Shown: positions 15,708 to 25,226, counted from the stretch's first letter. The stretch is DNA of 64,000 nt from Pedobacter sp. MR2016-24 (GCF_026239655.1 NZ_JAPIVO010000006.1:434001-498000), one strand, 5' to 3'. Notes: generated from the sequence alone by a model not told the origin. Numbers and translations are program-made.

Positions 15708-17411
15708 TTAATTATGAATTTTTATCGCTTTAATATTCAATTGTAAACGTTTCTGCTCTTTCCAGGTATTTTCCTCTATGGTATAACATATCGAAAAAGG
15801 CTGATCCGGCCGCAGCAGTTGTTCAAATTCTGCCAGGCCGAATCCAATGGTCTCAAAAATAGCTGAATTTTGTTGTTTAACACTCAACTTTAAATGTTTT
15901 GTACCAACAATATAAGGACGGCCCACAAAACTCATGTTTTTACTTATAAATACAGGGGCCGGATTCATAGGACCAAAAGGTGCCATCTGCGCAATGATCC
16001 GTTGAAACTTACCGTCAATCTGGTTCAGTTCAATCTCATTGTCTATATGTATTTCAGGACAAAGCAGGTCTTCGGTAATGGTTGATGATACAATTTCCTC
16101 AAAACGCTCAGAAAAAGCAGTTATATTCTCCTTTTTCATGGTTAAACCAGCGGCAAACTTGTGTCCGCCAAACTGTTCAAGCAAGTCCGAACAGCCCAGT
16201 AAAGCCTCATATAAATCGTACCCGGCCACAGAACGGGCAGATCCCGTAAGAAAGCCATTTGAGTGGGTAAGTACTATGGTAGGGCGGTAATATTTTTCAG
16301 TTAATCTGGAGGCCACGATACCAATAACGCCTTTATTCCAGTTTTCATTATATACTACAGTGGTTTTCTTGTCAATAAGTAACTGCGATTCATCTATCAG
16401 TGCCAAAGCTTCAGCTGTAATGTTCTGATCGGATGTTTTACGGTCACTGTTCTGCAGATTGATAAACAGGCTTTGTTCCTTTGCCAGATCATCTGCTGTA
16501 CACAGCAACATTTTAACAGCCTGATTACCGTGGTCCATACGTCCTGCGGCATTAATTCGTGGGGCCAGTGTGAACACGACATCGGTTATGGTCAGATCTT
16601 TCGTTTTTCCAAAACTCTCCATCAGTGCTTTTAAGCCCGTACATGGATTACTATTTAGTTTGATTAGTCCGAAATAAGCCAGTGTGCGATTTTCATCTAT
16701 TATGGGTACAATATCCGCAGCTATACTCACCATCACCAGATCCAGATACTGCTCATATGTGGAAGCAGGTAAATCGTGCGTGATGCAGTAAGCCTGGGCA
16801 AGTTTAAATCCGATCCCACAGCCTGCCAGCTCCTTAAAGGGGTAAGGGCAGTCATGTCGTTTAGGATCCAGTACTGCAATTGCTGCAGGGAGTTCGTCCC
16901 CAGGTAAATGGTGGTCACATATAATAAAATCAATATGTAGCGTATTGGCATAATCAATTTTATCATTCGATTTGATTCCACAATCCAATGCAATGATCAG
17001 TGTGATATCATTTGCCTTTGCATAATCGATTCCTATGGTAGAGATTCCATATCCTTCTTTGTGCCTGTCAGGAATGTAATAAATGATATCGGAGGTAAAC
17101 TGACTGAAAAAGCTGTATGCCAGCGCAACAGAAGTAGTGCCGTCTACATCATAATCTCCATAAATCATGATTTTCTCACCCGCAGCTAAGGCTTCATCAA
17201 TTCTTTGAATGGCCTTTCCCATGTCCTTCATTAAAAAAGGATTATGTAACTGGGACAATTGAGGTCTGAAAAAGTCTTTTGCTTCTTCAAAGGATTGGAT
17301 TCCCCTTTGGACTAAAATTTGTGCTAAGCTTGTATCTATATTTAATTGCTGTGCAAGCAGTCCGGTAGTTTCTGTATCTCCCTGTACCATCTGCACCCAT
17401 CTTTTCTCCAT
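15708..17411 (-). CDS. recJ: Single-stranded-DNA-specific exonuclease RecJ
   Basis: 567 residues, normal length. DHH phosphoesterase motifs: YGDYDVDGT (84-92), ALDCGIKSN (141-149) and CDHHLPG (165-171). The DHHA1 part contains GIVASRLTEKYYRPTIVL and the glycine/histidine motif GGHKFAAGLTM, then comes the C-terminal OB-like domain. RecJ degrades single-stranded DNA 5' to 3' with Mn2+ or Mg2+ in recombination, mismatch and base-excision repair. It is first in the operon recJ - lptB - GH3-like. The functional unrelatedness of the genes suggests the operon exists for expression economy. Confidence 0.96.
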   Translation of the reverse strand: MEKRWVQMVQGDTETTGLLAQQLNIDTSLAQILVQRGIQSFEEAKDFFRPQLSQLHNPFLMKDMGKAIQRIDEALAAGEKIMIYGDYDVDGTTSVALAYSFFSQFTSDIIYYIPDRHKEGYGISTIGIDYAKANDITLIIALDCGIKSNDKIDYANTLHIDFIICDHHLPGDELPAAIAVLDPKRHDCPYPFKELAGCGIGFKLAQAYCITHDLPASTYEQYLDLVMVSIAADIVPIIDENRTLAYFGLIKLNSNPCTGLKALMESFGKTKDLTITDVVFTLAPRINAAGRMDHGNQAVKMLLCTADDLAKEQSLFINLQNSDRKTSDQNITAEALALIDESQLLIDKKTTVVYNENWNKGVIGIVASRLTEKYYRPTIVLTHSNGFLTGSARSVAGYDLYEALLGCSDLLEQFGGHKFAAGLTMKKENITAFSERFEEIVSSTITEDLLCPEIHIDNEIELNQIDGKFQRIIAQMAPFGPMNPAPVFISKNMSFVGRPYIVGTKHLKLSVKQQNSAIFETIGFGLAEFEQLLRPDQPFSICYTIEENTWKEQKRLQLNIKAIKIHN

Positions 17412-17529
17412 GTACTATTTGTTATTCTTGATTGGTAATAGCGCTCATATGACCATAAATCGATACATGTTACATATCTTTGCGATCAATTCGTAAAGAT
17501 ATCATTAATTATTCTTTTGACTAATACCT

Positions 17530-18300
17530 ATGCCATTGCAAGTTTTCACTTTATTTGAAGGATCTTATTCTGTAGCTGCCGATAAAAAGTTCGTTCCTTT
17601 TGATCCTCAGAAAGATAATCCAAAAGACAGACCCGCCTCCTTATTTATTAATGTGCAGCCCTTTCTTGTGCAGCTGAATGATAAATTACTTGTACTCGAT
17701 ACCGGTTTAGGATACAGCAATGAACAGGGAGAACTGATTTTACATGAGAACATCAGGAAACATGGTTTTGATCCTGCGGATGTGGATTACGTATTGATGT
17801 CACATTTGCATTATGACCATTCCGGTGGTATGGTACATAAGGAGAATAACGGTATGGAACTGAGTTTTCCTAATGCTACGTATGTCATTCAGCGTGGTGA
17901 ATGGGAAGGTGCATTTACCAATTCTTCTTCTTCATACAGGACTGAAATATTTGATTTTCTACAGCGTAATGCACAACTGACTTTCGTAGATGAGTCGGGC
18001 GAATTTTTACCAGGCATTACCCATGAATTAACAGGTGCACATACCCCTTACCACCAGGCATGGCTCCTGGAAGACGGTGAAGAAAAAGTATTCTTCGGAG
18101 GTGATGTATTGCCTGAACCAGAAGAATTGCTCAGGAAATTTATCGCAAAATACGACTATGATGGCCGTAAAGCCATGGAACTGAGAGAGGAGTTTGGCAA
18201 AAGAGCCGCTGCTGAAAACTGGAACTGCCTTTTTTATCATGGCAAGACCAGGGCAACAGGATTCATCGAGCTGAATGACGGAAATTTTAAGATTGTATAG
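17530..18300 (+). CDS. MBL-fold metallo-hydrolase
   Basis: A 256-residue metallo-beta-lactamase-fold protein without signal peptide. The metal motif is SHLHYDHSGG (91-100; H92, H94, D96, H97), with later histidines in ELTGAHTPYHQAW and a terminal LFYHGKTRATGF. The spacing resembles the lactonase/hydrolase side of the superfamily rather than glyoxalase II. A TATCTTTG box (17475-17482) is a candidate -7 promoter element. The 3' end overlaps the 3' end of the response-regulator gene on the other strand by 14 bp. Substrate unknown. Confidence 0.82.
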   Translation: MPLQVFTLFEGSYSVAADKKFVPFDPQKDNPKDRPASLFINVQPFLVQLNDKLLVLDTGLGYSNEQGELILHENIRKHGFDPADVDYVLMSHLHYDHSGGMVHKENNGMELSFPNATYVIQRGEWEGAFTNSSSSYRTEIFDFLQRNAQLTFVDESGEFLPGITHELTGAHTPYHQAWLLEDGEEKVFFGGDVLPEPEELLRKFIAKYDYDGRKAMELREEFGKRAAAENWNCLFYHGKTRATGFIELNDGNFKIV

Positions 18301-18700
18301 CCTGCGTATCTTTTCCTTCAAAAAGCTCAATCAGACGTTCGATAGACAGGGGTTTAGAAATAAACCCTTTAACAGCTTTATACGTTTTTGCTTTTTCGAT
18401 ATCATTTTCATACACTGAAGAAGAAAGCATATACATATCTATCTCTTTATCAATACCCAGCTTCTCATATGCCTCAAGGAATTCCCATCCGTTAAGCACC
18501 GGCATATTAATATCTATTAAAATCAGGTGTGGCAATGACTGTCCACTACCAATTAGTTCCTTTACATAGTCAATAGCAAGCTGTCCGTTGGTTTTTGCTA
18601 CCATTCTTGCGTCATACCCTGTTTTCTCTACGATTTTTTTAATAATAAATATGTTAATATCATCATCGTCAATTACAAGGAGATCAATTTTAGCGTTCAT
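18287..18700 (-). CDS. Single-domain response regulator (CheY-like)
   Basis: A stand-alone receiver of 137 residues from ATG 18700 (MNAKIDLLVIDDDD). Acidic pocket D11-D13, phospho-acceptor D63 in LIDINMPVLNGWEF, S93, and K116 in ISKP. There is no output domain. An upstream in-frame ATG at 18790 would add 30 hydrophobic residues not found in receivers and would overlap the gcvP terminator, so it was rejected. Such single receivers in Bacteroidota usually act by protein contact or phosphorelay. No kinase gene is adjacent. Confidence 0.87.
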   Translation of the reverse strand: MNAKIDLLVIDDDDINIFIIKKIVEKTGYDARMVAKTNGQLAIDYVKELIGSGQSLPHLILIDINMPVLNGWEFLEAYEKLGIDKEIDMYMLSSSVYENDIEKAKTYKAVKGFISKPLSIERLIELFEGKDTQAIQS

Positions 18701-18791
18701 CGGGGTAATATATTTATAAAATAATAAAGGACTGCAAAATAAAGATATAAAATAGAAATGTAAACTAGCATTATAGGAATCAAATTTCACA

Positions 18792-18825
18792 AAAAAAGGG
18801 CCATTACTAATAATGACCCCTTTTT
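18792..18825 (-). terminator. Terminator after gcvP
   Basis: AAAAAGGGCCATTA and TAATGACCCCTTTTT form a stem with one mismatch and a short loop; read on the minus strand it is followed by seven T. It lies about 73 bp beyond the gcvP stop. Confidence 0.75.
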
Positions 18826-18897
18826 GAAGTGTTAATAATACATTTATTTACCACTGATTATAATCAGTTTGGCCTTGATATAAATTGCTGAGTAAAA

Positions 18898-21786
18898 TTA
18901 TACTGCAGCAGCTTCTTCTTCCATGTAACTTTCTATCGGTGGACATGCACAGATCAATGCACGGTCGCCATGTGAATCATTTACTCTTCCAACAGCTGGC
19001 CAGAATTTATGTTCTGCAACATAAGGTAAAGGGAAAGCTGCAGTTTTTCTGCTATATGAATGTGCCCAGTCATCTCCGGTAACCTGAGCTGCTGTATGCG
19101 GCGCATTTTTCAATGGGTTATCCTGTCTGTCCAGATCACCTTGCTCAATTGCACTGATCTCATTTCTGATAGCGATTAAAGCGTCGCAGAAACGATCAAG
19201 TTCATGTTTAGGCTCACTCTCTGTTGGCTCAACCATCAATGTGCCGGCAACAGGGAAAGATACTGTAGGTGCATGGAATCCATAATCCATTAGTCGTTTA
19301 GCAATATCAACTACCTCAATGCCATAGCTTTTAAATCCGCGGCAATCAAGGATCATCTCATGTGCACAACGGCCATTGCTGCCCGAATATAAAACCGGGT
19401 AGTGTTCCTCCAAGCGTGCTTTCATATAATTCGCATTCAGAATAGCATACTCTGTTGCTTTTTTCAGTCCTTCACCACCCATCATTGCGATATAGGCATG
19501 AGAGATAATTAGGATAGAAGCAGATCCCCATGGAGCAGAAGAAACGGCAGGAATAGATTTTTCATTGTTGATATCTACAACAGCATGCCCCGGTAAATAT
19601 TTAACCAGGTGTGCAGCTACGCCGATAGGTCCCATACCCGGGCCACCACCACCATGTGGAATACAGAAGGTTTTATGTAAGTTAAGGTGACAAACGTCTG
19701 CACCGATATTAGCCGGACTTGTTAATCCAACCTGTGCGTTCATGTTAGCACCATCCATGTAAACCTGACCGCCATTGGCATGTATCACTTCACAAATCTC
19801 TACGATACTTTCCTCAAATACACCATGTGTAGATGGGTAAGTTACCATAAAGCAGGAAAGATTTGCAGCATGTTCTTCAGCTTTCGCTTTTAAATCGGCC
19901 ACATCAATATTACCCTGCTCATCACATTTTACGATCACAATTTTCATACCTGCCATTGCAGCAGACGCAGGGTTGGTACCATGCGCTGAAGAAGGGATCA
20001 ATGCAATATTACGCTGATGATCGCCACGATCCTGGTGGTAAGCTCTGATCACCATTAAACCAGCATATTCACCCTGAGCACCAGCATTAGGCTGTAAACT
20101 CATGGCTGCAAATCCAGTGATTTCACTTAACCATTTATCCAGTTCATTGAATACGGTATAGTAACCCGCTACCTGATCTGCAGGAGCGAAAGGATGCACC
20201 TGACCAAATTCAGCCCATGTTACAGGGATCATTTCTGTTGTCGCATTCAGTTTCATTGTGCATGAACCTAAAGCAATCATAGAGTGACAAAGAGAAAGAT
20301 CTTTTGCCTCTAATGATTTGATATAACGCAGCATCTCATGTTCCGAGTGATGGGAGTTAAATATAGGATGCGTTAAATAAGCAGATGTTCTTTGCAGCGC
20401 TGCCGGTATTACGGTTTCTACGTTATTCTCTATTGCAAGCTCAACGTTATCAGCTGAAATTGCTTTTACTTTAGAAAATATTTTGTTCAGTAATTTAATG
20501 TCCTCAATACTTGTTGTTTCATCTAAAGCGATTGTAGCAACAGTTCCATTGTAATGAAGATTGATCTCATTGTCAATACATTCTCTGTGAATCGAATCTT
20601 TTAAATCACCAAGATCAATCTGGATTGTATCAAAGTAAACATCGTTCATTTGTTTGTAGCCAATGCTTTCCAGTGATGCAGAAAGTGCTATAGCTAAACC
20701 GTGCGTTCTTTCTGCAATTAACTTCAGGCCTTTAGGGCCATGGTAAACCGCATAAAAACCTGCCATAATAGCTAATAAAGCCTGTGCAGTACAGATGTTT
20801 GAAGTTGCCTTATCTCTACGGATATGTTGCTCTCTTGTTTGAAGAGCCATACGTAAAGCATAGTTATTATGGCTATCAATGGTTACACCAATAATACGTC
20901 CCGGAATAGAACGTTTGTATTCATCTTTAGTAGCGAAAAATGCTGCATGCGGACCACCAAAGCCCATTGGTACACCAAAACGTTGTGTAGTACCTACAAC
21001 GATATCAGCTCCCCATTCTCCCGGAGGAGTAAGTAAAGTCAGACTCAGTAAGTCGGCCACTACCGTTAACTTCACATTTTTATGGTGCAGACTGTCCGCA
21101 AATTCGCGGTAATCGAATACCTGACCATTACCTGCCGGGTACTGAACAATTGCACCGAAGAAATTGTCAGTGATTTCAAAAGTAGTATGATCACCTATTA
21201 CAAGCTCAATTCCAAATGGATTTGCACGTGTTTTTAAGATATCTATAGTTTGAGGGAAAAGAAGTGACGAAACAAAAAATTGTTTGGCCTGTTGATTTTT
21301 GCGTAAGCTGTATTGCATAAACATAGCTTCTGCAGCTGCAGTACCTTCATCCAACAAAGAAGCATTGGCAATTTCCATTCCGGTAAGATCAATCACCAGT
21401 GTCTGGAAGTTTAACAATGCCTGTAAACGTCCCTGTGCAATTTCAGCCTGGTATGGCGTATATTGTGTATACCATCCTGGATTTTCGAATACGTTACGCA
21501 GTATTACACCAGGGGTTGTCGTGTCATAATAACCTTGGCCGATATAAGATTTAAAAACCTTATTGAGAGAGGCGGTTTGTTTAAGACTGGCGAGGTATTC
21601 TTTTTCAGATTTTGCAACTGGCAAATTCAAGGGCTGTTTTAACCTGATTTTCTGAGGAACAGTTTGTTCAATTAACTCAGCAACAGAACCCAGACCAAGG
21701 GTATTTAACATTGCATCTGTGTCGTCAGCATTTGGGGCAATGTGACGGTCTTTAAAGTCTTCTTTGTAATGAATGTTTAAGCTCAT
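18898..21786 (-). CDS. gcvP: Glycine dehydrogenase (aminomethyl-transferring), P protein of the glycine cleavage system
   Basis: A full-length fused P protein of 962 residues, with the N- and C-terminal halves that are separate subunits in some bacteria. The PLP lysine is in NLHKTFCIPHGGGGPGMGP (about residue 705). It decarboxylates glycine and loads aminomethyl onto the H-protein lipoyl arm in the cytoplasm. gcvT and gcvH are not adjacent. Two ATGs are possible (21798 and 21786). The second is preferred: a TACCTTTG box at 21809-21816 (minus strand) puts the transcript start near 21802, which leaves almost no leader for the first. Confidence 0.96.
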   Translation of the reverse strand: MSLNIHYKEDFKDRHIAPNADDTDAMLNTLGLGSVAELIEQTVPQKIRLKQPLNLPVAKSEKEYLASLKQTASLNKVFKSYIGQGYYDTTTPGVILRNVFENPGWYTQYTPYQAEIAQGRLQALLNFQTLVIDLTGMEIANASLLDEGTAAAEAMFMQYSLRKNQQAKQFFVSSLLFPQTIDILKTRANPFGIELVIGDHTTFEITDNFFGAIVQYPAGNGQVFDYREFADSLHHKNVKLTVVADLLSLTLLTPPGEWGADIVVGTTQRFGVPMGFGGPHAAFFATKDEYKRSIPGRIIGVTIDSHNNYALRMALQTREQHIRRDKATSNICTAQALLAIMAGFYAVYHGPKGLKLIAERTHGLAIALSASLESIGYKQMNDVYFDTIQIDLGDLKDSIHRECIDNEINLHYNGTVATIALDETTSIEDIKLLNKIFSKVKAISADNVELAIENNVETVIPAALQRTSAYLTHPIFNSHHSEHEMLRYIKSLEAKDLSLCHSMIALGSCTMKLNATTEMIPVTWAEFGQVHPFAPADQVAGYYTVFNELDKWLSEITGFAAMSLQPNAGAQGEYAGLMVIRAYHQDRGDHQRNIALIPSSAHGTNPASAAMAGMKIVIVKCDEQGNIDVADLKAKAEEHAANLSCFMVTYPSTHGVFEESIVEICEVIHANGGQVYMDGANMNAQVGLTSPANIGADVCHLNLHKTFCIPHGGGGPGMGPIGVAAHLVKYLPGHAVVDINNEKSIPAVSSAPWGSASILIISHAYIAMMGGEGLKKATEYAILNANYMKARLEEHYPVLYSGSNGRCAHEMILDCRGFKSYGIEVVDIAKRLMDYGFHAPTVSFPVAGTLMVEPTESEPKHELDRFCDALIAIRNEISAIEQGDLDRQDNPLKNAPHTAAQVTGDDWAHSYSRKTAAFPLPYVAEHKFWPAVGRVNDSHGDRALICACPPIESYMEEEAAAV

Positions 21787-21808
21787 GAAGTGTAGCAATA
21801 AATTTGCG

Positions 21809-21816
21809 CAAAGGTA
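21809..21816 (-). promoter_or_regulatory. Probable -7 promoter box of gcvP
   Basis: TACCTTTG on the minus strand matches TAnnTTTG of Bacteroidota primary-sigma promoters. No TTTG was seen 19-21 nt upstream, so the -33 box is weak. The expected transcript start is about 15-20 nt upstream of the ATG at 21786. Confidence 0.45.
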
Positions 21817-21861
21817 CTAAAATTTCATTTCATTTTTAGAGGAATAAACCCCCGCAGATGT

Positions 21862-22581
21862 TTACTTTACCAATTGTCTCAGGTACATTTGAACGGTATT
21901 CTCGAGACCTAAATATAAAGCATCACTGATCAGCGCATGGCCGATAGATACTTCCAGTAAATTAGGGATATTGTCTGCAAAATATTTCAGGTTATGCAAA
22001 TCCAGATCATGACCGGCATTAATTCCCAATCCCAGTTTATTGGCAGTATGTGCAGCCTGTGTATAAGGCGTAATTGCTTTAACTTTATCGATGTGGTAAT
22101 TTGCTGCGTATGATTCTGTGTACAGTTCTATTCGGTCTGTGCCTGTTGTCTGCGCAGCCTCGATCATTTCTCTGACAGGATCAACAAATATAGAAACACG
22201 AATGCCTTCCTGCTGAAAAAGACTGACCATCTCTCTCAGGTAGCTTTGATGTTTTATAGTGTCCCAGCCATGATTAGAAGTTATCTGGCCCTCTATATCC
22301 GGAACAAGTGTTACCTGTGCCGGTTTATTTGCCAGCACAAGATCTACAAATTTTTGCTCGCGGCAATTGCCTTCAATGTTAAATTCTGTGGCAATAATCG
22401 CCTTTAAATCAGATACATCCTGATAACGTATATGACGTTCATCAGGTCTTGGATGAACAGTTATTCCCTCCGCACCGAAACGTTCACAGTCCAGCGCCAC
22501 TTTGACCAGGTCTGGGTTATTCCCTCCGCGACTATTGCGTAAAGTGGCTATTTTATTGATATTTACTGATAGTTTTGCCAT
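21862..22581 (-). CDS. pdxJ: Pyridoxine 5'-phosphate synthase
   Basis: 239 residues from ATG 22581 (MAKLSVNINKIATLRNSRGG). PdxJ condenses 1-deoxyxylulose 5-phosphate with aminoacetone-phosphate derivatives to pyridoxine 5'-phosphate, the last ring-forming step of the DXP-dependent vitamin B6 route. Recognisable segments are VNINKIATLRNSR, GITVHPRPDERHI with the catalytic His/Arg, and NAGHDL near residue 190. An open extension to 22704 would reach into the divergent gene and lacks similarity to PdxJ, so it was not used. Only 22 bp separate it from the divergent deacetylase-like gene. Confidence 0.95.
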   Translation of the reverse strand: MAKLSVNINKIATLRNSRGGNNPDLVKVALDCERFGAEGITVHPRPDERHIRYQDVSDLKAIIATEFNIEGNCREQKFVDLVLANKPAQVTLVPDIEGQITSNHGWDTIKHQSYLREMVSLFQQEGIRVSIFVDPVREMIEAAQTTGTDRIELYTESYAANYHIDKVKAITPYTQAAHTANKLGLGINAGHDLDLHNLKYFADNIPNLLEVSIGHALISDALYLGLENTVQMYLRQLVK

Positions 22582-22603
22582 AAGCAAAGATAATTCATTA
22601 AAT

Positions 22604-23605
22604 ATGAACAGGTATAATATTATTGTAAACAGATTATTTAGAGGACTTCTTATCTGCTTTTTATTGATAATTAGTGTAATAGCCGTTAAGGCACAAATAG
22701 TCATTAAAAACTATAGCCGCTTCAATGGAGTTATGCAATACAAGACTAAGGATTTACTTATTCTGCGGAAAATGGAAAGGAATGCTCACTTGTTATATCT
22801 TGCAGTAGATCCGCAAACCCTCAATACCTTGCTTATTTCTGCTGCTGAAGGTAAAGTGATCCCCATGAGTGCAGCAGTTGTACAGGATCATTTTAACGGG
22901 ACACCATATTTTAATGCAATAGCTGCTGCAGGCAAACAGTCAATTGCATTACAGAATGCAGGAATTACACATGGATTTCCGAAAGAAAAAGGCATAACAT
23001 TAACAATTGATCTTTGCCCGTCCCATAAGTCGCTGGACCGGATTATCTTTACTCAGCTGATGACAGAATTTAAAAAGATTGAACAGCCTGTACCGATAGC
23101 TTTATCTATTACGGGCAGATGGATGCTTACGCATGCAGATGATCTGAACTGGTTAAAAGAACTGATCCGCAGCAAACAAATTAATGTGACCTGGGTCGAT
23201 CATTCCTATAATCATCATTTTAGCCCGGCATCCCCGCTGAGAACCAACTTTTTGCTTGAACCAGGAACAGATATGAATTTTGAGATCCTTGGTACAGAAC
23301 TGACGATGTTGCAACATGGTTTATTGCCCTCGGTATTTTTCAGGTTTCCGGGACTGGTTTCTGATCAGCAGGTAGTAGACAAAGTGCTGGCCTATGGAAT
23401 TATCCCGGTAGGAAGTGACGCATGGCTGGCTAAAGGTCAGCAACCATCTGCGGGAAGTATTGTATTGATCCATGGAAATGGTAATGAGCCGGTAGGAGTG
23501 GCCGATTTTATTAAACTGTTAAAAAGTAAGTCGCCCGCTATTATGGGTAAACAATGGCTGATGTACGACCTCACAGAAAGTGTAGGGAATGAATTTGGTC
23601 AATAA
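22604..23605 (+). CDS. Exported polysaccharide-deacetylase-like protein with incomplete metal site
   Basis: 333 residues from ATG 22604 with a signal peptide (LLICFLLIISVIAVKA, cut before QIV). The C-terminal two thirds follow the NodB-domain order: motif 1 is LTIDLCPSHKSLDR, motif 2 is DHSYNHHFS, motif 3 is FFRFPGL. In active enzymes motif 1 is TFDDGP, where the second Asp binds the metal; here it reads TIDLCP, so that ligand is lost, while the first Asp and the H-x3-H pair remain. It may be a binding protein or have changed chemistry. An upstream open stretch overlapping pdxJ antisense was not used as the start. Target polymer unknown. Confidence 0.7.
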   Translation: MNRYNIIVNRLFRGLLICFLLIISVIAVKAQIVIKNYSRFNGVMQYKTKDLLILRKMERNAHLLYLAVDPQTLNTLLISAAEGKVIPMSAAVVQDHFNGTPYFNAIAAAGKQSIALQNAGITHGFPKEKGITLTIDLCPSHKSLDRIIFTQLMTEFKKIEQPVPIALSITGRWMLTHADDLNWLKELIRSKQINVTWVDHSYNHHFSPASPLRTNFLLEPGTDMNFEILGTELTMLQHGLLPSVFFRFPGLVSDQQVVDKVLAYGIIPVGSDAWLAKGQQPSAGSIVLIHGNGNEPVGVADFIKLLKSKSPAIMGKQWLMYDLTESVGNEFGQ

Positions 23606-23644
23606 AAAAGGGATGCAGCCCGTTAAGACGCATCCCTTTTTTTT
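23604..23644. terminator. Bidirectional terminator between deacetylase-like gene and ahcY
   Basis: AAAAAAGGGATGC (23604-23616) pairs with GCATCCC plus T run (23630-23644), loop of 13 nt. The left A run and right T run make it usable in both directions. It overlaps the stop of the deacetylase-like gene and lies 12 bp from the ahcY stop on the other strand. Confidence 0.85.
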
Positions 23645-23656
23645 ATCGTAAACAGA

Positions 23657-24973
23657 TTAGTATCTGTAAGCGTCTCCTTTAAACGGACCTTCAACAGGTA
23701 CGCCGATATAGTCAGCCTGATGCGTATCCAATACGTCTAATTCAACACCAATTTTAGCTAAGTGTAAACGTGCTACTTTTTCATCCAGGTATTTAGGAAG
23801 AACATATACTTTGTTCTCATATTTTCCCGGGTTCATCCATAACTCTAATTGAGCTAAAGTCTGGTTAGTGAAAGAAGCAGACATTACAAAGCTAGGGTGG
23901 CCAGTAGCACAACCTAAGTTTACCAAGCGTCCTTCAGCTAATAAGATCACATCTTTACCGTCGATAGTATATTTATCTACCTGAGGTTTGATCTCCACTT
24001 TAGTATCACCGTAGTTAGTATTTAACCAGGCAACATCAATTTCATTATCAAAGTGACCGATGTTACATACGATAACTTTATCTTTCATTGATTTAAAATG
24101 TTCTGCACGAACGATGTCACAGTTACCAGTTGTAGTCACAACGATATCAGCTTCTTTAACCGCATTAGCAAATTTCTTCACTTCATAACCTTCCATTGCA
24201 GCTTGTAATGCACAGATAGGATCAATTTCTGAGATGATCACACGTACGCCTTGTGAGCTTAATGATTCAGCAGAACCTTTACCAACATCACCGTAACCAG
24301 CAACAACAGCAACCTTACCAGCCATCATCACATCGGTAGCACGACGGATTGCGTCAACTAATGATTCACGACATCCGTATTTGTTATCAAATTTAGATTT
24401 CGTAACTGAATCATTCACGTTAATCGCAGGTAAGTGTAAAGTTCCGTTTTTCATACGTTCGTATAAACGGTGAACACCTGTAGTTGTTTCTTCCGATAAA
24501 CCTTTGATTGCAGCAATCAGCTCAGGGAACCTGTCAAAAACCATGTTGGTTAAATCACCACCATCATCTAAGATCATGTTTAATGGCTGCTGCTCCGGAC
24601 CAAAGTGTAAAGTTTGTTCAATACACCAGTCAAATTCCTCTTCATTCAAACCTTTCCAGGCGTAAACCTGGATGCCTGCAGCAGCAATAGCAGCAGCAGC
24701 GTGATCTTGTGTAGAGAAAATATTGCATGATGACCAGGTCACTTCTGCACCTAGTTCAACTAAAGTTTCAATTAAAACTGCAGTCTGGATAGTCATATGC
24801 AGACAACCTGCAATGCGCGCACCTTTTAAAGGTTTTGACGGCCCAAATTCTTCACGTAATGACATTAGACCCGGCATTTCTGCTTCTGCTAATCCAATTT
24901 CTTTACGGCCCCATTCTGCCAGTGAAATATCCTTTACTTTGTAAGGGATGTAAGTAGTCTCTACTGATGACAT
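23657..24973 (-). CDS. ahcY: Adenosylhomocysteinase
   Basis: 438 residues, the length of bacterial SAH hydrolases without the long insertion. It splits S-adenosylhomocysteine into homocysteine and adenosine with bound NAD+, keeping methylation reactions running. Visible marks: the NAD-binding GYGDVGKGSAESL, the catalytic segment NVNDSVTKSKFDN, CNIGHFDNEID, and the C-terminal GPFKGDAYRY that closes the cofactor site of the neighbouring subunit. A strong promoter and a 110-nt leader with hairpins lie upstream. It is monocistronic. Confidence 0.97.
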   Translation of the reverse strand: MSSVETTYIPYKVKDISLAEWGRKEIGLAEAEMPGLMSLREEFGPSKPLKGARIAGCLHMTIQTAVLIETLVELGAEVTWSSCNIFSTQDHAAAAIAAAGIQVYAWKGLNEEEFDWCIEQTLHFGPEQQPLNMILDDGGDLTNMVFDRFPELIAAIKGLSEETTTGVHRLYERMKNGTLHLPAINVNDSVTKSKFDNKYGCRESLVDAIRRATDVMMAGKVAVVAGYGDVGKGSAESLSSQGVRVIISEIDPICALQAAMEGYEVKKFANAVKEADIVVTTTGNCDIVRAEHFKSMKDKVIVCNIGHFDNEIDVAWLNTNYGDTKVEIKPQVDKYTIDGKDVILLAEGRLVNLGCATGHPSFVMSASFTNQTLAQLELWMNPGKYENKVYVLPKYLDEKVARLHLAKIGVELDVLDTHQADYIGVPVEGPFKGDAYRY

Positions 24974-25085
24974 ATTGTTTTTGTTTATGCACGTGTTAGC
25001 GTGCTGATTTGTAATTTGTTTTTCAGGTTTGTTGAGTGATGCTGTAATCCTGACGGTTATCGGCAGCCTTTTTCAATACCATTCA
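24974..25085 (-). promoter_or_regulatory. Long 5' leader of ahcY, possible structured region
   Basis: The promoter at 25092-25123 implies about 110 nt of untranslated leader. It contains GCACG-CTAACA-CGTGC, a 5-bp hairpin about 15 nt before the ATG, and a GGCTG...CAGC segment further up. It does not match the SAM-II or SAH riboswitch consensus as I remember them. Regulation at this leader is only a suggestion. Confidence 0.3.
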
Positions 25086-25091
25086 ATAGTA

Positions 25092-25123
25092 CAAAATTAA
25101 GCAATAGTTTTACCAAATTCAAA
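25092..25123 (-). promoter_or_regulatory. Promoter of ahcY
   Basis: On the minus strand TTTG (25120-25123), a 20-nt spacer, then TAATTTTG (25092-25099): a complete match to the Bacteroidota housekeeping promoter TTTG-N19..21-TAnnTTTG. The transcript would start near 25085. Confidence 0.7.
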
Positions 25124-25172
25124 GTTAAGACCCGCGAATAAAATATGTTACACTAAAATGTTGCTAAAAGAT

Positions 25173-25204
25173 TTTGACAAAACCCGGAACTAATTTTATA
25201 TTTA
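25173..25204 (+). promoter_or_regulatory. Probable promoter of the 78-residue membrane protein gene
   Basis: TTTG (25173-25176), 20-nt spacer, TATATTTA (25197-25204): one mismatch to TAnnTTTG. The expected leader is about 15 nt before ATG 25227. Confidence 0.45.
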
Positions 25205-25226
25205 AATATAATTTTATTTAGCGGCC

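Noticed and set aside
22582..22704. Upstream extension of pdxJ
   Set aside because: It would overlap the divergent deacetylase-like gene and adds 41 residues foreign to PdxJ.
24974..25085. SAM or SAH riboswitch upstream of ahcY
   Set aside because: No match to remembered consensus sequences and no clear pseudoknot; kept only as a leader of unknown function.
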